From MWDV01 sp964634255 (lineage in GTDB: Bacteria; Verrucomicrobiota; Verrucomicrobiia; Limisphaerales; MWDV01): a DNA stretch of 15,084 nt. A program made the position numbers and the translations under genes. The stretch's first letter is position 1. Every line of letters starts with the position of its first letter. The stretch covers positions 1 through 15,084 of the forward strand of contig CAZWJC010000175.1 in NCBI GenBank assembly GCA_964634255.1, written 5' to 3'. Positions 8,201-14,641 of this stretch are shown piece after piece. The notes below the pieces were generated by a model, which saw only the letters and a program-made list of their open reading frames with translations, was not told where the DNA came from and made no database searches.

Positions 8201-9649
8201 GCAGCTCAGCGCGGGTTGGAGTTGCGTGCCGACCGGCCAGCGCAACGGGTCCGCGCCATACATTTGATTGGTGTCGAAGACCGACCGCACCGCCTGAAAC
8301 CACACGTTGTCGTTGGCTGTGAACTTGAGCAGCGACCAGCCCTCGCCCGTCGTGCGGAAGACGCCCTGGGCGGACAGGCTCGCGTGGCCTGCGGGCTCTT
8401 GCGCGTCCTCCAACTTCGGGGAGAGGCTCATGTCCACCAACACGTCGGCGCCGAGGTCACCGCCTGAGCCGCGGACGTAGGGCTGCGCGTCGGCCGGCCA
8501 GTTCGCCGCGTACCAGTCCACTTCGTAGGGCCACAGCGTGCCCATTAAGTCGGCCTCCTCCCAATACACTTCGATCATCCACGGCGCTTCCACCGACGGC
8601 CGCGTGCCGAAAACCCAACCGTTCTTTGGACTGTGGGTGAACTGCCCCTGGTGCTGATAGACGTACGCCGGCGAGCCCGTGCCGCGGGTCACATTCGCGC
8701 TCAAGCCCCGATAGCCGTAAGGGCTGTCCTTGGGAAGGAGACGCTTCCCCACCTCGGCCTTGAGCGTGTTCACCTCGGGTCGGCGCACCTCGACGACGAC
8801 CACGCCCCCGGGGATCTGGTCCTTCAAGTCGCCGGTCTTGAAGTACTGCATCACGACCATGCCTTGCAGCGGATTGACGTCGGGAGTCGGCCCCGGCGCG
8901 GCGTGGAGCTGGCCATCACTGTCCACCCACAAACCGCGGGTCGCGGCGCCGCTGGTGTTGGTGGCTGGAGCGGCAATGTCATTGTTCCAATGGAACTTCA
9001 CGTGGCGGCCTTCGAGGTCAACCGTGGGCGCGTTGTAAGGCGGTTCAGTCCAGTAGATGCGGAACGGTCGGCGCGAGGGCGTGCCACTAATGAGGTAGCT
9101 GCGCGTGATGTTCGTGTTGCTCGTCCCGTCGGTAAAGACCCAGTTCACAGTGACCGGCCCGCCGGCGATGGCGTAGCACTGTTGCACCGACTTCTCGTAC
9201 ATTGCGCCGCCGTTGATGTTGGTCGGCCCCATGGCCGCCCAGTTTAGGTACCAACCGGCGGGTGCGTCGTTGGTCGGTGCGGCAACAGGGTCTCCAAGGT
9301 AATAGTCCGGACGGTTTCCGGTTACGACATGGCCAAACGAACTGAAGGCCAACGCGTACGCGGGCCGGTATTCCGCAGGGGGATTTGCAATGCGGTTGTA
9401 GGGGTAACGTTTAACACCGATTTGAGTGACATCCTCCACAGCGTTTCCTCCCACACCAATGGGCACGCTGGTGAGGTTGTTGCTGGCCCAGGTGTTGGGG
9501 GCATTGGTGTTAAACACCGGCATGGGGTGGTCGAGGAACAACACCCGGTTGCCACCCTCCTGGGCGACGATGGCCGTGGGCCACGCCGCGACTATGGCCA
9601 GCGCCCATACCCAGTCCAGCCGCTCGAGCTTTCGAGATTTTGGTTTCAT
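2279..9649 (-). CDS. Giant secreted LamG-domain protein with helical, possibly Tc-toxin-A-like C-terminal half
   Basis: A 2456-aa protein. Signal peptide at 1-29 (hydrophobic WVWALAIVAAWPTAIVA, cleavage near AQ|EGG). Residues ~30-480 are beta-rich. A LamG/concanavalin-like domain lies at ~485-690 (FTTECWFSV, GLWYHTALTV, LYLNGHEE, GKLDEVRLWRSALTPEE). Regions ~340-395 and ~737-785 on either side look like copies of one module (xFG ... IEVxW ... W). Residues ~1350-1800 are mainly helical. Residues 1875-2125 contain heptad-like helices and two hydrophobic Gly/Ala segments (~1934-1958, ~1978-1996). The final ~330 residues are beta-rich and end GVSDIKLFFRTYSYAGN. Parts of the helical and final sections recall TcA subunits of insecticidal toxin complexes, but I cannot show homology. 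The ATG start directly precedes the signal peptide. It starts 78 nt after the tail-collar gene. No catalytic motif was recognised. Adhesin, toxin or scaffold are all possible. Confidence 0.9.
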   Translation of the reverse strand: MKPKSRKLERLDWVWALAIVAAWPTAIVAQEGGNRVLFLDHPMPVFNTNAPNTWASNNLTSVPIGVGGNAVEDVTQIGVKRYPYNRIANPPAEYRPAYALAFSSFGHVVTGNRPDYYLGDPVAAPTNDAPAGWYLNWAAMGPTNINGGAMYEKSVQQCYAIAGGPVTVNWVFTDGTSNTNITRSYLISGTPSRRPFRIYWTEPPYNAPTVDLEGRHVKFHWNNDIAAPATNTSGAATRGLWVDSDGQLHAAPGPTPDVNPLQGMVVMQYFKTGDLKDQIPGGVVVVEVRRPEVNTLKAEVGKRLLPKDSPYGYRGLSANVTRGTGSPAYVYQHQGQFTHSPKNGWVFGTRPSVEAPWMIEVYWEEADLMGTLWPYEVDWYAANWPADAQPYVRGSGGDLGADVLVDMSLSPKLEDAQEPAGHASLSAQGVFRTTGEGWSLLKFTANDNVWFQAVRSVFDTNQMYGADPLRWPVGTQLQPALSCEALAFDGAAAQATATNLPDFTTNAFTTECWFSVANASDGKLKPLLSRGWDSNAWGFVLAVDGYGRLTAKLGQTNALPLAEATGFTALTNGLWYHTALTVSSNAAVLYLNGHEESSVGLGEGERIAPQAALKMGWHSTNHFSGKLDEVRLWRSALTPEEVVLATTRSLTGDGLTNLLAWYPIESEGSSPVLLDVAGGNHHGDFASASFVQPGATVFAASNGFSAEHGYIYDPAGRAPHNAAVYRYPSTEAPNAETYIFGVNGGRIEVWWAQAVQQADMPEPVYFPAWACAYTNVWATNNAPEIVLASNEGSPAFQSGDTVSIYAQNNVGLPGYNPNEEHALIGQDRGGWVAYALRDDLNTPASSPPFVLVNYTDAETEHPLMHVFRVVRTNAAYPTFAYDAVAGDPLWGPRPLDLVPNVQPTRATTPQAWRDRKLTWWAVGAGMGETGTATVMMTNYYPMQLGFWFPQATAQPAAGTPIPWLPTDGNPAEPTHGTPRPVAWTISWPTNVPAMKVGQTLTRAAAGLPEIWNQASVDLAYQQSAVDSADPSAVSVTLFDPTVAQEVTFTESLTDYGFTTGPGGNSYVRQGLTYFHNLPPDLSDRFFYDPTRKALRFIGRLHEPATGEPWLLVNRLSARQCNELAALCPIPAKTNAWSTKIAQLATRIVEVPPNAPFDKLALAAVGRGAGHVTLAFNNSTNVSHGLPVSVEVIKVRPELYAGFLIPLKDSWNLLSEQMNILYSESFAGDADLFEFQWVAVDPPTDGTVPTLPAGNPSLPFAQDDGLTRLRIGGQGATLQDLVNRFFTLRYRAAADSPAVAVVGTNWSDYADFALAEGWVQRVLFSITPFEQRLRDLYNNPTETRVSMIQQAGRPYVGNVALNMDAINEVGLIELYQTVFNRAQRLSLDLGINSPAVNQQLLLATSRLQALYMLLGNEAFADALDPTIGFGSTTVIANGAVLPLDYGAFASSLFCFANQVPTLLDEELALLRGRGTAALAPGVANYPYYNRLLWNFTRGLDAGEVAYAVNYNIRSPAESLISAETAAGLYPQGHGDAYGHYLSALKGYYHLLRNPNFNWGDPSITSLLLGYQPISADFGDENRFAETSAALARTGVEIARRASRKVYTESADAAYTSRVDTDAGRAWGVAEWIGRAGMGAFYNWAVAQSLTPTSRVDVAVEGDIRGIDRSSVKALREIATQYSALQRELDQVDQGLNPLGLARGAVPFDISPADIDAGKTHFEQIYGRAVNALANAQTTFDTVQDTVRLLRQQSESALQFEESIGDQELDYTHRLIEIFGYPYADDIGPTGTYAQGYSGPDLFHYKYVDLEALGFDKRLDVGTISVASYSFSASALANDMLGNALPANTTNVTFHLAANGLQIKPSTWTGKRRAEGSIQHAYHEFLVALLELRAAQTKYGNDIQRLSEKYDWYHRSGTGWHDLMEDQKDTIWMENSIAAGLTWGIAVANAVARGCEASLAYAQIVDAPPLVLDKDSTWGIGSGIAMGVSDSIVGLLEAANRTMELDIDTLVAKNTFAVEDEEMRQVIMDAAREQRESASGLLVAAQKLSDAQTGYLSAVAEGERLLEERESFRTSAAARTASSRYNDMAFRIFRNDALRRYGDAFELAARYTYLAAKAYDYETGLLPSETAHDPGTEFMDEIIRARTIGRVAAGQPVLGVTGIGEPGLADILARMSANWSVLRGRLGFNNPETETGRFSLRSELFRVAPGSAGAALWRQKLVQCKVDDLFAFADFRRSCLPFASQDGLQAREPGLVIPFSSTIDFAKNFFGRDLAGGDNTYDSSHFATKVRSVGVWFTDYDRVTDGSQNVYLANQPRVYLIPVGQDIMRSPSGLGDTLRTWQVLDQAIPVPFPIGRTDLDQEDWIPLYDTLTSAWAQARRYPSMRAYHDRGFDASEMTYNSRLVGRSVWNTRWLLIIPAGTLHHDRDQALDWFIGGQYGTNGVSDIKLFFRTYSYAGN

Positions 9650-9669
9650 AAGTTTGGTGAGGGCTGAAG

Positions 9670-9680
9670 GTCCGTCGGAC
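9670..9680 (-). repeat. Small inverted repeat before the giant gene
   Basis: GTCCG (9670-9674) and CGGAC (9676-9680) form a short palindrome in the 78-nt gap between the tail-collar gene and the giant gene. The gap also has a C-rich tract (CGCCCGCCCGCCCGCGCCC, about 9701-9719). The arms are only 5 bp and there is no T-run, so it is unlikely to terminate transcription. A role in leader folding is possible but unsupported. Confidence 0.25.
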
Positions 9681-9727
9681 GGTTGCTCTCGCCTGCGTTA
9701 CGCCCGCCCGCCCGCGCCCAGGCTCAC

Positions 9728-10888
9728 TCAATACTTGATGATGTAGTTGACGTAGGCGTTGTTCGGGCGGGTTTCGCTGCCACCGGTGACGCCCGTGTCA
9801 ACAAGATGTGCTCCATACCGCTCATACCACGCACTGCTGCCATCATCGCCGGTGGTTTCATAGTCAGTGCTATACGTATGGGTGTGGGCCTGGACTTGAT
9901 AACGCTGCAGGCTTCCCACCACGTTGTTGATACTTCCGCCGGGTGCCGACGCCATACGACTCGCATTGTCGGGGTCGGCGAAGGTGTCGCTTCGCGCACC
10001 GTTGACCCCCCGTAGGAACATCCCGCGCAGGTCTGGCAGGTTGAACTCGCTCGAACTGGCTGCACCCCAATTCGTGGCAATGGCGCCAAACAACCGAGGA
10101 TAGGTGGTCCGCGAAAGACTGCGGCCATCACAGAGGAGCCAACCGGGAGGGAGATTGTTCGCATGACCACCATAGGCGACGATGGTTCCGGGTGGGCATA
10201 GCGCCTCGACCACCTGCTGCACCAGGCTGTTGGTGTTGATGCCCGTCAGTTCCGCACCGTTGCCGACAAATGACGCCGCCGTCACTGGTCCGGCCACATT
10301 CGCCGACGTTGTCACCGTCAGCGATCCAACGTTGGCCGCGCCACTGGCGGTCAGCGAGGACAGACTTGCGGGGCCGGCGACGGTAAGCACACCTGCCACC
10401 CTGAAATCACTGCGTGCGTCCGAAACGTCGTGGGCTAGGAGCGCATAGGGAGAGGCGACAAACCGCTGTCGAGGCCGGATGGGAGTGGAGCCGGCAACGG
10501 TCAACTCCAAATACCGCGCGTCACTGCCGGTGCCGGTGAAGGCGCTGGCCAGGCTGACATCCGGCGACCCAGTCAGCAACGATCCCTCCGAGGAGAGGAT
10601 GACGTTGAAGGCGCCGTTCGTGTCCGGCGTGATGCGAAACATGCGCCCCCACTGGAGGCCCGTCGCCAGCGTGGGCGTGTCGTAAATCCGGAACTCAACG
10701 TCGGTGGGAACGGCCGGGACGGGTATGCCGTCACCTTTGAGCAGGATACCTTGGTAGTTGATCCGGTCGGGCACGGCTTGCGCCAGCAGATTGGGCAACC
10801 CCCCGGCCCATAGGACCAAGGCGAGGGCGAAGGAGAGCCGCGCGTTGGAAGCCGAGCTGCGGCGAGAGTGATGTAGGTTTCGTTTCAT
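9728..10888 (-). CDS. Secreted tail-fibre-like protein with C-terminal phage tail-collar domain
   Basis: A 386-aa protein with a signal peptide (residues 1-37: basic start, hydrophobic 18-36, cleavage near LLAQ|AV). Residues 42-150 form a beta module common to exported bacterial proteins (INYQGILLKGDG, EFRIYD, NGAFNVILSSEG, FVASPYALLAHDV). Residues 160-225 are low-complexity Ser/Ala/Gly/Thr/Val with short repeats (LTVAGPASLSSLTASGAANV), probably a fibrous shaft. Residues 231-295 match the phage tail-collar domain: PGTIVAYGG, PPGWLLCDGRSLSR, YPRLFGAI, FNLPDLRGMFLRGV. HTH at 335-337 and the ending ETRPNNAYVNYIIKY match the tips of tail fibres. I chose the ATG at 10888; a TTG at 10960 would add 24 residues, overlap the previous gene and displace the signal peptide. 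No other phage gene is nearby. A binding role is inferred. Confidence 0.87.
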   Translation of the reverse strand: MKRNLHHSRRSSASNARLSFALALVLWAGGLPNLLAQAVPDRINYQGILLKGDGIPVPAVPTDVEFRIYDTPTLATGLQWGRMFRITPDTNGAFNVILSSEGSLLTGSPDVSLASAFTGTGSDARYLELTVAGSTPIRPRQRFVASPYALLAHDVSDARSDFRVAGVLTVAGPASLSSLTASGAANVGSLTVTTSANVAGPVTAASFVGNGAELTGINTNSLVQQVVEALCPPGTIVAYGGHANNLPPGWLLCDGRSLSRTTYPRLFGAIATNWGAASSSEFNLPDLRGMFLRGVNGARSDTFADPDNASRMASAPGGSINNVVGSLQRYQVQAHTHTYSTDYETTGDDGSSAWYERYGAHLVDTGVTGGSETRPNNAYVNYIIKY

Positions 10889-10952
10889 AGGATCGGATCG
10901 TTTCGAGTCTGAGCGATTGATGGTGGTTGTCCCCAAAAGAAGTCGAGCCGTC

Positions 10953-12704
10953 TCATTCAACGCGTCCCACGCGGCTCACCCGCTTCAAGGTGAAGTCCCC
11001 GTGCAGGACTATGGGGGTGTGGCGGAGATTGATGATTTCGTGCTGATAGGTGCCGGTGACGGTTTCGTCGGGTTTCCAAAGGCTGGCTCCCAAGACCGGA
11101 TCGGGCACGGCGTTCCAGATAAACTGCACCCGATTGGAGATGGTGAAACTCTCCTGGCCCTCAGGCAGTCGGTTGCCGTCCGTGTCCAGGTTGTTGTGGT
11201 CAGGGTGATAGACGTGCTTGAACGGATTGAGCGGATCGTTGTAGTCAACGATGTAGTCACCCTGCAACGCCTTGAGAAAACCGGGGCCGGACAATCCAAC
11301 GGGGGAGATGTGACCGAAGGCGGCGGAACTGACACGCCCCACAATCAGGGCGTTCGCGGGCACATGCGTCGGGTCGGTGTAAATGTGGTTGACCGTGTTA
11401 CTGCTGGCATCTGAGAACGCCGCAATGGTGGCGCTGGAGAGTAAGCGATAGTTGCCGTCGCTGCCCGCGTGCAGGATGAGGCGCAGCGGAAAGCTCCCGT
11501 TCGCCGGCAGCGGTCCGGTCGAGGCCTCGGCTTGGGCGTTGGTGTCATACCGAACGCAACTGACTTCGGTGATACTCGCTTCGCCTAGCCACAGGCCTGC
11601 CGGGAACGGCGACAACTGATCAGTTCTGCTGGCATAAGTGGCTGAGACGGGCGTCTGGATGAACGTACCGGAGTCACCCGTGACTTGGAGGAGGCTTTGC
11701 CAGAGGGCGTTGGTCTGGGTTGGGGCGGACATGGCGGCCCGGTTGACAGCGAGCCGAAGCGTCATGCTTTCCCCTGCGGCCAGCGTCCGGCTTTGACTCT
11801 GGTCGGTGGGCCACGCGCGCCAGATCCAATTCGATGCCGTGCGATCTGCGTACAACAACGGCACCGCCCCAACCAGCGGCGCGGCATGCGGCGGCGGCGT
11901 CTCCGAGTTCACATGGCGCAAAGTGACGGTGATGGGGGGCGCGCTGGTGTCGCAGACGTTTTGCACCTGAAGCACCAACTCGTTCAGGGTGTCACCATAG
12001 ACCAACCCAGTTGGGTCGGTGGTGGCCACGCGCAGCGGACCGACGTAGTCGCTTAGCTTCTGCGCACGCACCCAATAGGCTCGGTCTGGGTTGATTCTCC
12101 GTCGCGTGGTCTGGCCGGTAAGATTAATGGACTCGGCGTTCGTTCCGATCTGTGCGATGAGGTTCGTGCCTAATTGCTGGTTGCCATCAATCGCCGGTTC
12201 GTAGCGGAAGAACTCGGCAAAGGTTGGCTGCAACTCCGGATAGGGACTGACGTGAAAGCCGACCAGGTTTGGCTGGCCTGGTACCCATGCGAATTGCGGG
12301 ATCACTGGCCGCCCTTTGACCGTAAGGGTGCAGGTCTGAGTCGCGTGGATGAGATACGCTCCACCGGCGACCAAGTTCTCCAGCGTTCGCGTGTACTCTG
12401 AGACCCCATCCTTGGGGGTCCAGGAAAGCCATTCGTCCGGGCGTTTCCAGAGTTGGGTGGGATCAGTGCCGTACTGGGTGGAGATGATCCGGGCGTTGTA
12501 GCGTGAGACCTTGTCCACCGGCAGCGTCGCGAAGACCTGATCACAAGCTGCCGGCCACGGTTGTACTCGGAGATGCACCGCGTTCCAGCCGCATTCGAGC
12601 TGAAGCGACTGCGAGACCCACTGTGCCGAGGCAACGGAGGCGAGGCACAGCGAACAGATGATGCTTGGCAGGCAGGGCGGAGACGGAAGGCGGCACATGT
12701 TCAT
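10953..12704 (-). CDS. Secreted protein of unknown function, first gene of the cluster
   Basis: A 583-aa product with a signal peptide (residues 1-27, cleavage SVASA|QW). The mature N-terminus has a GWN motif (LECGWNAVHLRVQP, 36-49), a pattern found at the start of beta-rich domains in several exported bacterial proteins, followed by a spaced GGAYLI...TVKGRP stretch and NLVGFHVSPYP (146-156). Residues 235-360 are beta-rich with no recognised domain. Residues 367-425 carry PAGLWLGEASITEV and LRLILHAGSDGNYRLL. Residues 484-510 have a His/Asp-rich segment (DYNDPLNPFKHVYHPDHNN) that could bind metal. It ends TYQHEIINLRHTPIVLHGDF. A second in-frame ATG two codons in (12698) is an equally possible start. 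The next gene starts 64 nt on. No enzyme signature was seen; I do not recognise the family. Confidence 0.85.
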   Translation of the reverse strand: MNMCRLPSPPCLPSIICSLCLASVASAQWVSQSLQLECGWNAVHLRVQPWPAACDQVFATLPVDKVSRYNARIISTQYGTDPTQLWKRPDEWLSWTPKDGVSEYTRTLENLVAGGAYLIHATQTCTLTVKGRPVIPQFAWVPGQPNLVGFHVSPYPELQPTFAEFFRYEPAIDGNQQLGTNLIAQIGTNAESINLTGQTTRRRINPDRAYWVRAQKLSDYVGPLRVATTDPTGLVYGDTLNELVLQVQNVCDTSAPPITVTLRHVNSETPPPHAAPLVGAVPLLYADRTASNWIWRAWPTDQSQSRTLAAGESMTLRLAVNRAAMSAPTQTNALWQSLLQVTGDSGTFIQTPVSATYASRTDQLSPFPAGLWLGEASITEVSCVRYDTNAQAEASTGPLPANGSFPLRLILHAGSDGNYRLLSSATIAAFSDASSNTVNHIYTDPTHVPANALIVGRVSSAAFGHISPVGLSGPGFLKALQGDYIVDYNDPLNPFKHVYHPDHNNLDTDGNRLPEGQESFTISNRVQFIWNAVPDPVLGASLWKPDETVTGTYQHEIINLRHTPIVLHGDFTLKRVSRVGRVE

Positions 12705-12983
12705 AAATCCAGTCTGCAGTGCAGATAATCTCCGGAAGAGGGCGGGGGTGTGCAGGGCCGCCGCTGTGGCACTGAGCGCGATTCGAGTGAGGGGAAGGAT
12801 CGTGGCGTGGGAGTTGATGCGGCTTGCGAAGTGACCGGGTGTGGGGCAGGCGCAATCTGCCCATCGTCAGTCCGGGCGTCTTCTGGACTAGTGCCAGTTG
12901 TTTGCCCGCCCCATGTTCTGAGCGGCCATTTCGGCGCCGAGCCTGCTTCCAAGGATACGAAGTCCATCGTGTGCCACGCGGTT

Positions 12984-13005
12984 AGTTGAGCCAGGTGTCT
13001 CAACT
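12984..13005. repeat. 7-bp inverted repeat in the non-coding stretch
   Basis: AGTTGAG (12984-12990) and CTCAACT (12999-13005) pair perfectly around an 8-nt loop, about 280 nt upstream of the first gene of the cluster. There is no flanking T-run. It could be an operator-like palindrome or a leader hairpin, or chance. Confidence 0.3.
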
Positions 13006-13453
13006 GCTCCGCCTCACGCTGCAACGGACCTGCCAGGCATGATCAGGAACCGGGAAGGGAAACGACTTAAGAGACTTCAGCGGTTCTTTTGCGTCCGGCA
13101 ACCATGTCTGAGAATTCGCTGCAGAGCCGACCCTGCCATCGAACGCATCAAGTGGCTCAACCACCGGACGCAACTCCAAGGAGGCAGTGCCCTCGGAGCT
13201 ATCCCGCAACCCTCAACCACGTCGCCCAAACCACAGGTGCGACTCCAGCACTGCGGACCGATTTAGTCAAGGGTTATTCTGATTGCTGGATGATGTCCTG
13301 TCGCGATGCCTAATGCATGATCTCTCAACGCCGCGCAGTCCCGCGCACAGGCACTTGGCCAAGATCAATGCAGGCTGACAATCGGACTGTGACGGTCCGT
13401 ATGCTGGCCGTTGCTGCGCGTGTTGCGGGGCGAGTCGGTCGCGGACAGGGTGT

Positions 13454-13490
13454 GGTAGCGAAACGGCGTTACGCCGCTGCCGACTCGGCA
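13454..13490. repeat. Compact GC-rich double hairpin (REP-like candidate)
   Basis: The inner stem CGGCG (13464-13468) pairs with CGCCG (13472-13476) around TTA. It is extended by GGTAG (13454-13458) with CTGCC (13477-13481), one G-T pair, leaving a 5-nt bulge. An overlapping second palindrome TGCCGA-C-TCGGCA sits at 13478-13490, so the two structures may be alternatives. It lies about 100 nt past the fumarase stop. Repetitive extragenic elements often look like this; only one copy is in the window, so this is a suggestion. Confidence 0.4.
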
Positions 13491-13588
13491 TGGTCCTTTC
13501 CGCGAAACCCCGGTTCAGTGTCCAACCTGGCGGGCGACCAAGGTGTTGCCCTCGCAGACGCGGCTCACATTCACCGCCAGAGCAGGGC

Positions 13589-14467
13589 TTAGTACAACCA
13601 GCGTTGAATCTTGGCGTCTGACCCGAGGACTGCGCCCTGGCGACGGAAGGCCCAACACATATAACTCACGCTGACGAAGAACGAGGCGGGTACCCGGTTA
13701 ACCGAACAAATCTTCGCGCCCAACAGCGTTGTCTGGCCACCGAAACCCATGGGGCCGATGCCGAGCGCGTTGGAGGTCTTGACGATGTCCTGCTCCAGCG
13801 CGTCCAACTCCGCATCGGGATTCCGGTCGTCCAGCTTGCGCAGGAGTTGCTGTTTGCTGAACTCGTAGCCGGTGGCGCGGTCGCCTCCAATGCACACGCC
13901 GAGAATCCCTGGCCCGCACCCTTTGCCTTGCGCCTGCAACACGGCATCGAGGATCGCCTTGCGGCAACCGTCGAGATCGCGGTTGGCCTTGAGTTTCTCC
14001 TGCGGCAGGGAGTATTGCGCGCCCACGTTTTCGCAGCCGCCCCCTTTCAGCATGAGGCGAACGCTGGTTTCCGGGGAACGGTGCTGGTGGAAATGAACCA
14101 CGGGCGAGCCCGGCCCCACGTTCGTGCCGTCGTTCTTGCCGGTAACGGAATCCACCGAGTTCTGGCGGAGGTAACCCTTCTTGGTGGCGAGCTTCACGGC
14201 TTCACGGGCCGCTTCTTCGAAGGCGATTTGGTCGAAGGTGATTGGGCATTCGACGTAGAAGATAATGCTCCCGGTGTCCTGGCAGATGGGTTGGGACTTG
14301 TTCTTCGCCAGGGCGATGTTTTGGTCTACGATCTTCAGCGCGTTCTTGGCGATAGAGCCGGGTTGCTCCCGGTCGAGCGCAGCGAGAATGGCCTTATGTA
14401 CGTCGTCAGGAATTTCCGCCGAGGTCCGGCGAATCAACTCGAGCAAAGATGCCTGCAATTCACTCAT
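13589..14467 (-). CDS. Class I (iron-sulfur) fumarate hydratase, alpha subunit
   Basis: A 292-aa protein matching the alpha domain of [4Fe-4S] class I fumarases and the related L-tartrate dehydratase alpha subunit TtdA (about 300 aa). These hydratases interconvert fumarate and malate (or dehydrate tartrate). Visible landmarks: ICQDTG (61-66), KNDGTNVGPGSP (111-122), KGGGCEN (141-147), GCGPGILGVCIGGDRATG (183-200), GPMGFGGQTTLL (238-249), SYMCWAFRR (268-276). Cys62, Cys184 and Cys271 have the spacing expected of the three cluster ligands. The start is the ATG before SELQASLLELIRRT; the frame continues upstream to 14521 without adding family-like sequence. The beta subunit, needed for a complete active site in this family, is not downstream: 880 bp of non-coding DNA follow. 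Cytoplasmic. Fumarase is more likely than tartrate dehydratase, but the sequence here cannot separate them. Divergent from ccoG. Confidence 0.9.
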   Translation of the reverse strand: MSELQASLLELIRRTSAEIPDDVHKAILAALDREQPGSIAKNALKIVDQNIALAKNKSQPICQDTGSIIFYVECPITFDQIAFEEAAREAVKLATKKGYLRQNSVDSVTGKNDGTNVGPGSPVVHFHQHRSPETSVRLMLKGGGCENVGAQYSLPQEKLKANRDLDGCRKAILDAVLQAQGKGCGPGILGVCIGGDRATGYEFSKQQLLRKLDDRNPDAELDALEQDIVKTSNALGIGPMGFGGQTTLLGAKICSVNRVPASFFVSVSYMCWAFRRQGAVLGSDAKIQRWLY

Positions 14468-14641
14468 AAAATCCGGGCAAAGTGTATCGCGTCCACATCC
14501 AGGTAGCAACAAACGACGCAAGCGAGCGGACGGCGGGGCGCGGACTGCGATTCCGCTCGCTCGTGACGGGGGGCCTGAGCTGCATCACCAGAAAGTGCTC
14601 TGGCATTGCTCGGAATCGTTTCTTGGCTAAACTGCTCAGCA
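14468..14641. promoter_or_regulatory. Divergent promoter region fumarase / ccoG with 10-bp inverted repeat
   Basis: The 174-bp gap must hold the start signals of both divergent genes unless fumarase is transcribed from elsewhere. It contains a perfect 10-bp inverted repeat, AGCGAGCGGA (14521-14530) and TCCGCTCGCT (14552-14561), with a 21-nt GC-rich loop. It could form a leader hairpin on either transcript or be a dispersed repeat. No T-run follows. No convincing -35/-10 pair was seen in either direction. Confidence 0.45.

Larger units (their letters stand above)
12705..13588. other. Non-coding stretch between fumarase and the five-gene cluster
   Basis: About 880 bp without a convincing gene. 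The short frames on both strands have no recognisable domain, overlap each other and are poor in normal protein composition. The cluster promoter is expected here on the minus strand, but I could not pick a clear -35/-10 pair. Two structured spots are listed separately (12984-13005 and 13454-13490). I looked for remains of a fumarase beta domain (GRDAAH-like, GPTTSxRMD-like motifs) in the translated frames and saw none. Confidence 0.6.

Noticed and set aside
10889..10960. TTG start at 10960 for the tail-collar gene
   Set aside because: It would overlap the previous gene and place 24 polar residues before the signal peptide; the ATG at 10888 fits better.
12541..13592. Several frames of 70-110 codons in the non-coding stretch
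   Set aside because: They have biased composition, no domain and mutual overlap, and some run into the first gene of the cluster. None resembles fumarase beta.
14606..14633. Possible ccoG promoter TTGCTC, 16 nt, TAAACT
   Set aside because: It matches the sigma-70 consensus poorly and sits 8 nt from the ATG, which would give an almost leaderless transcript.
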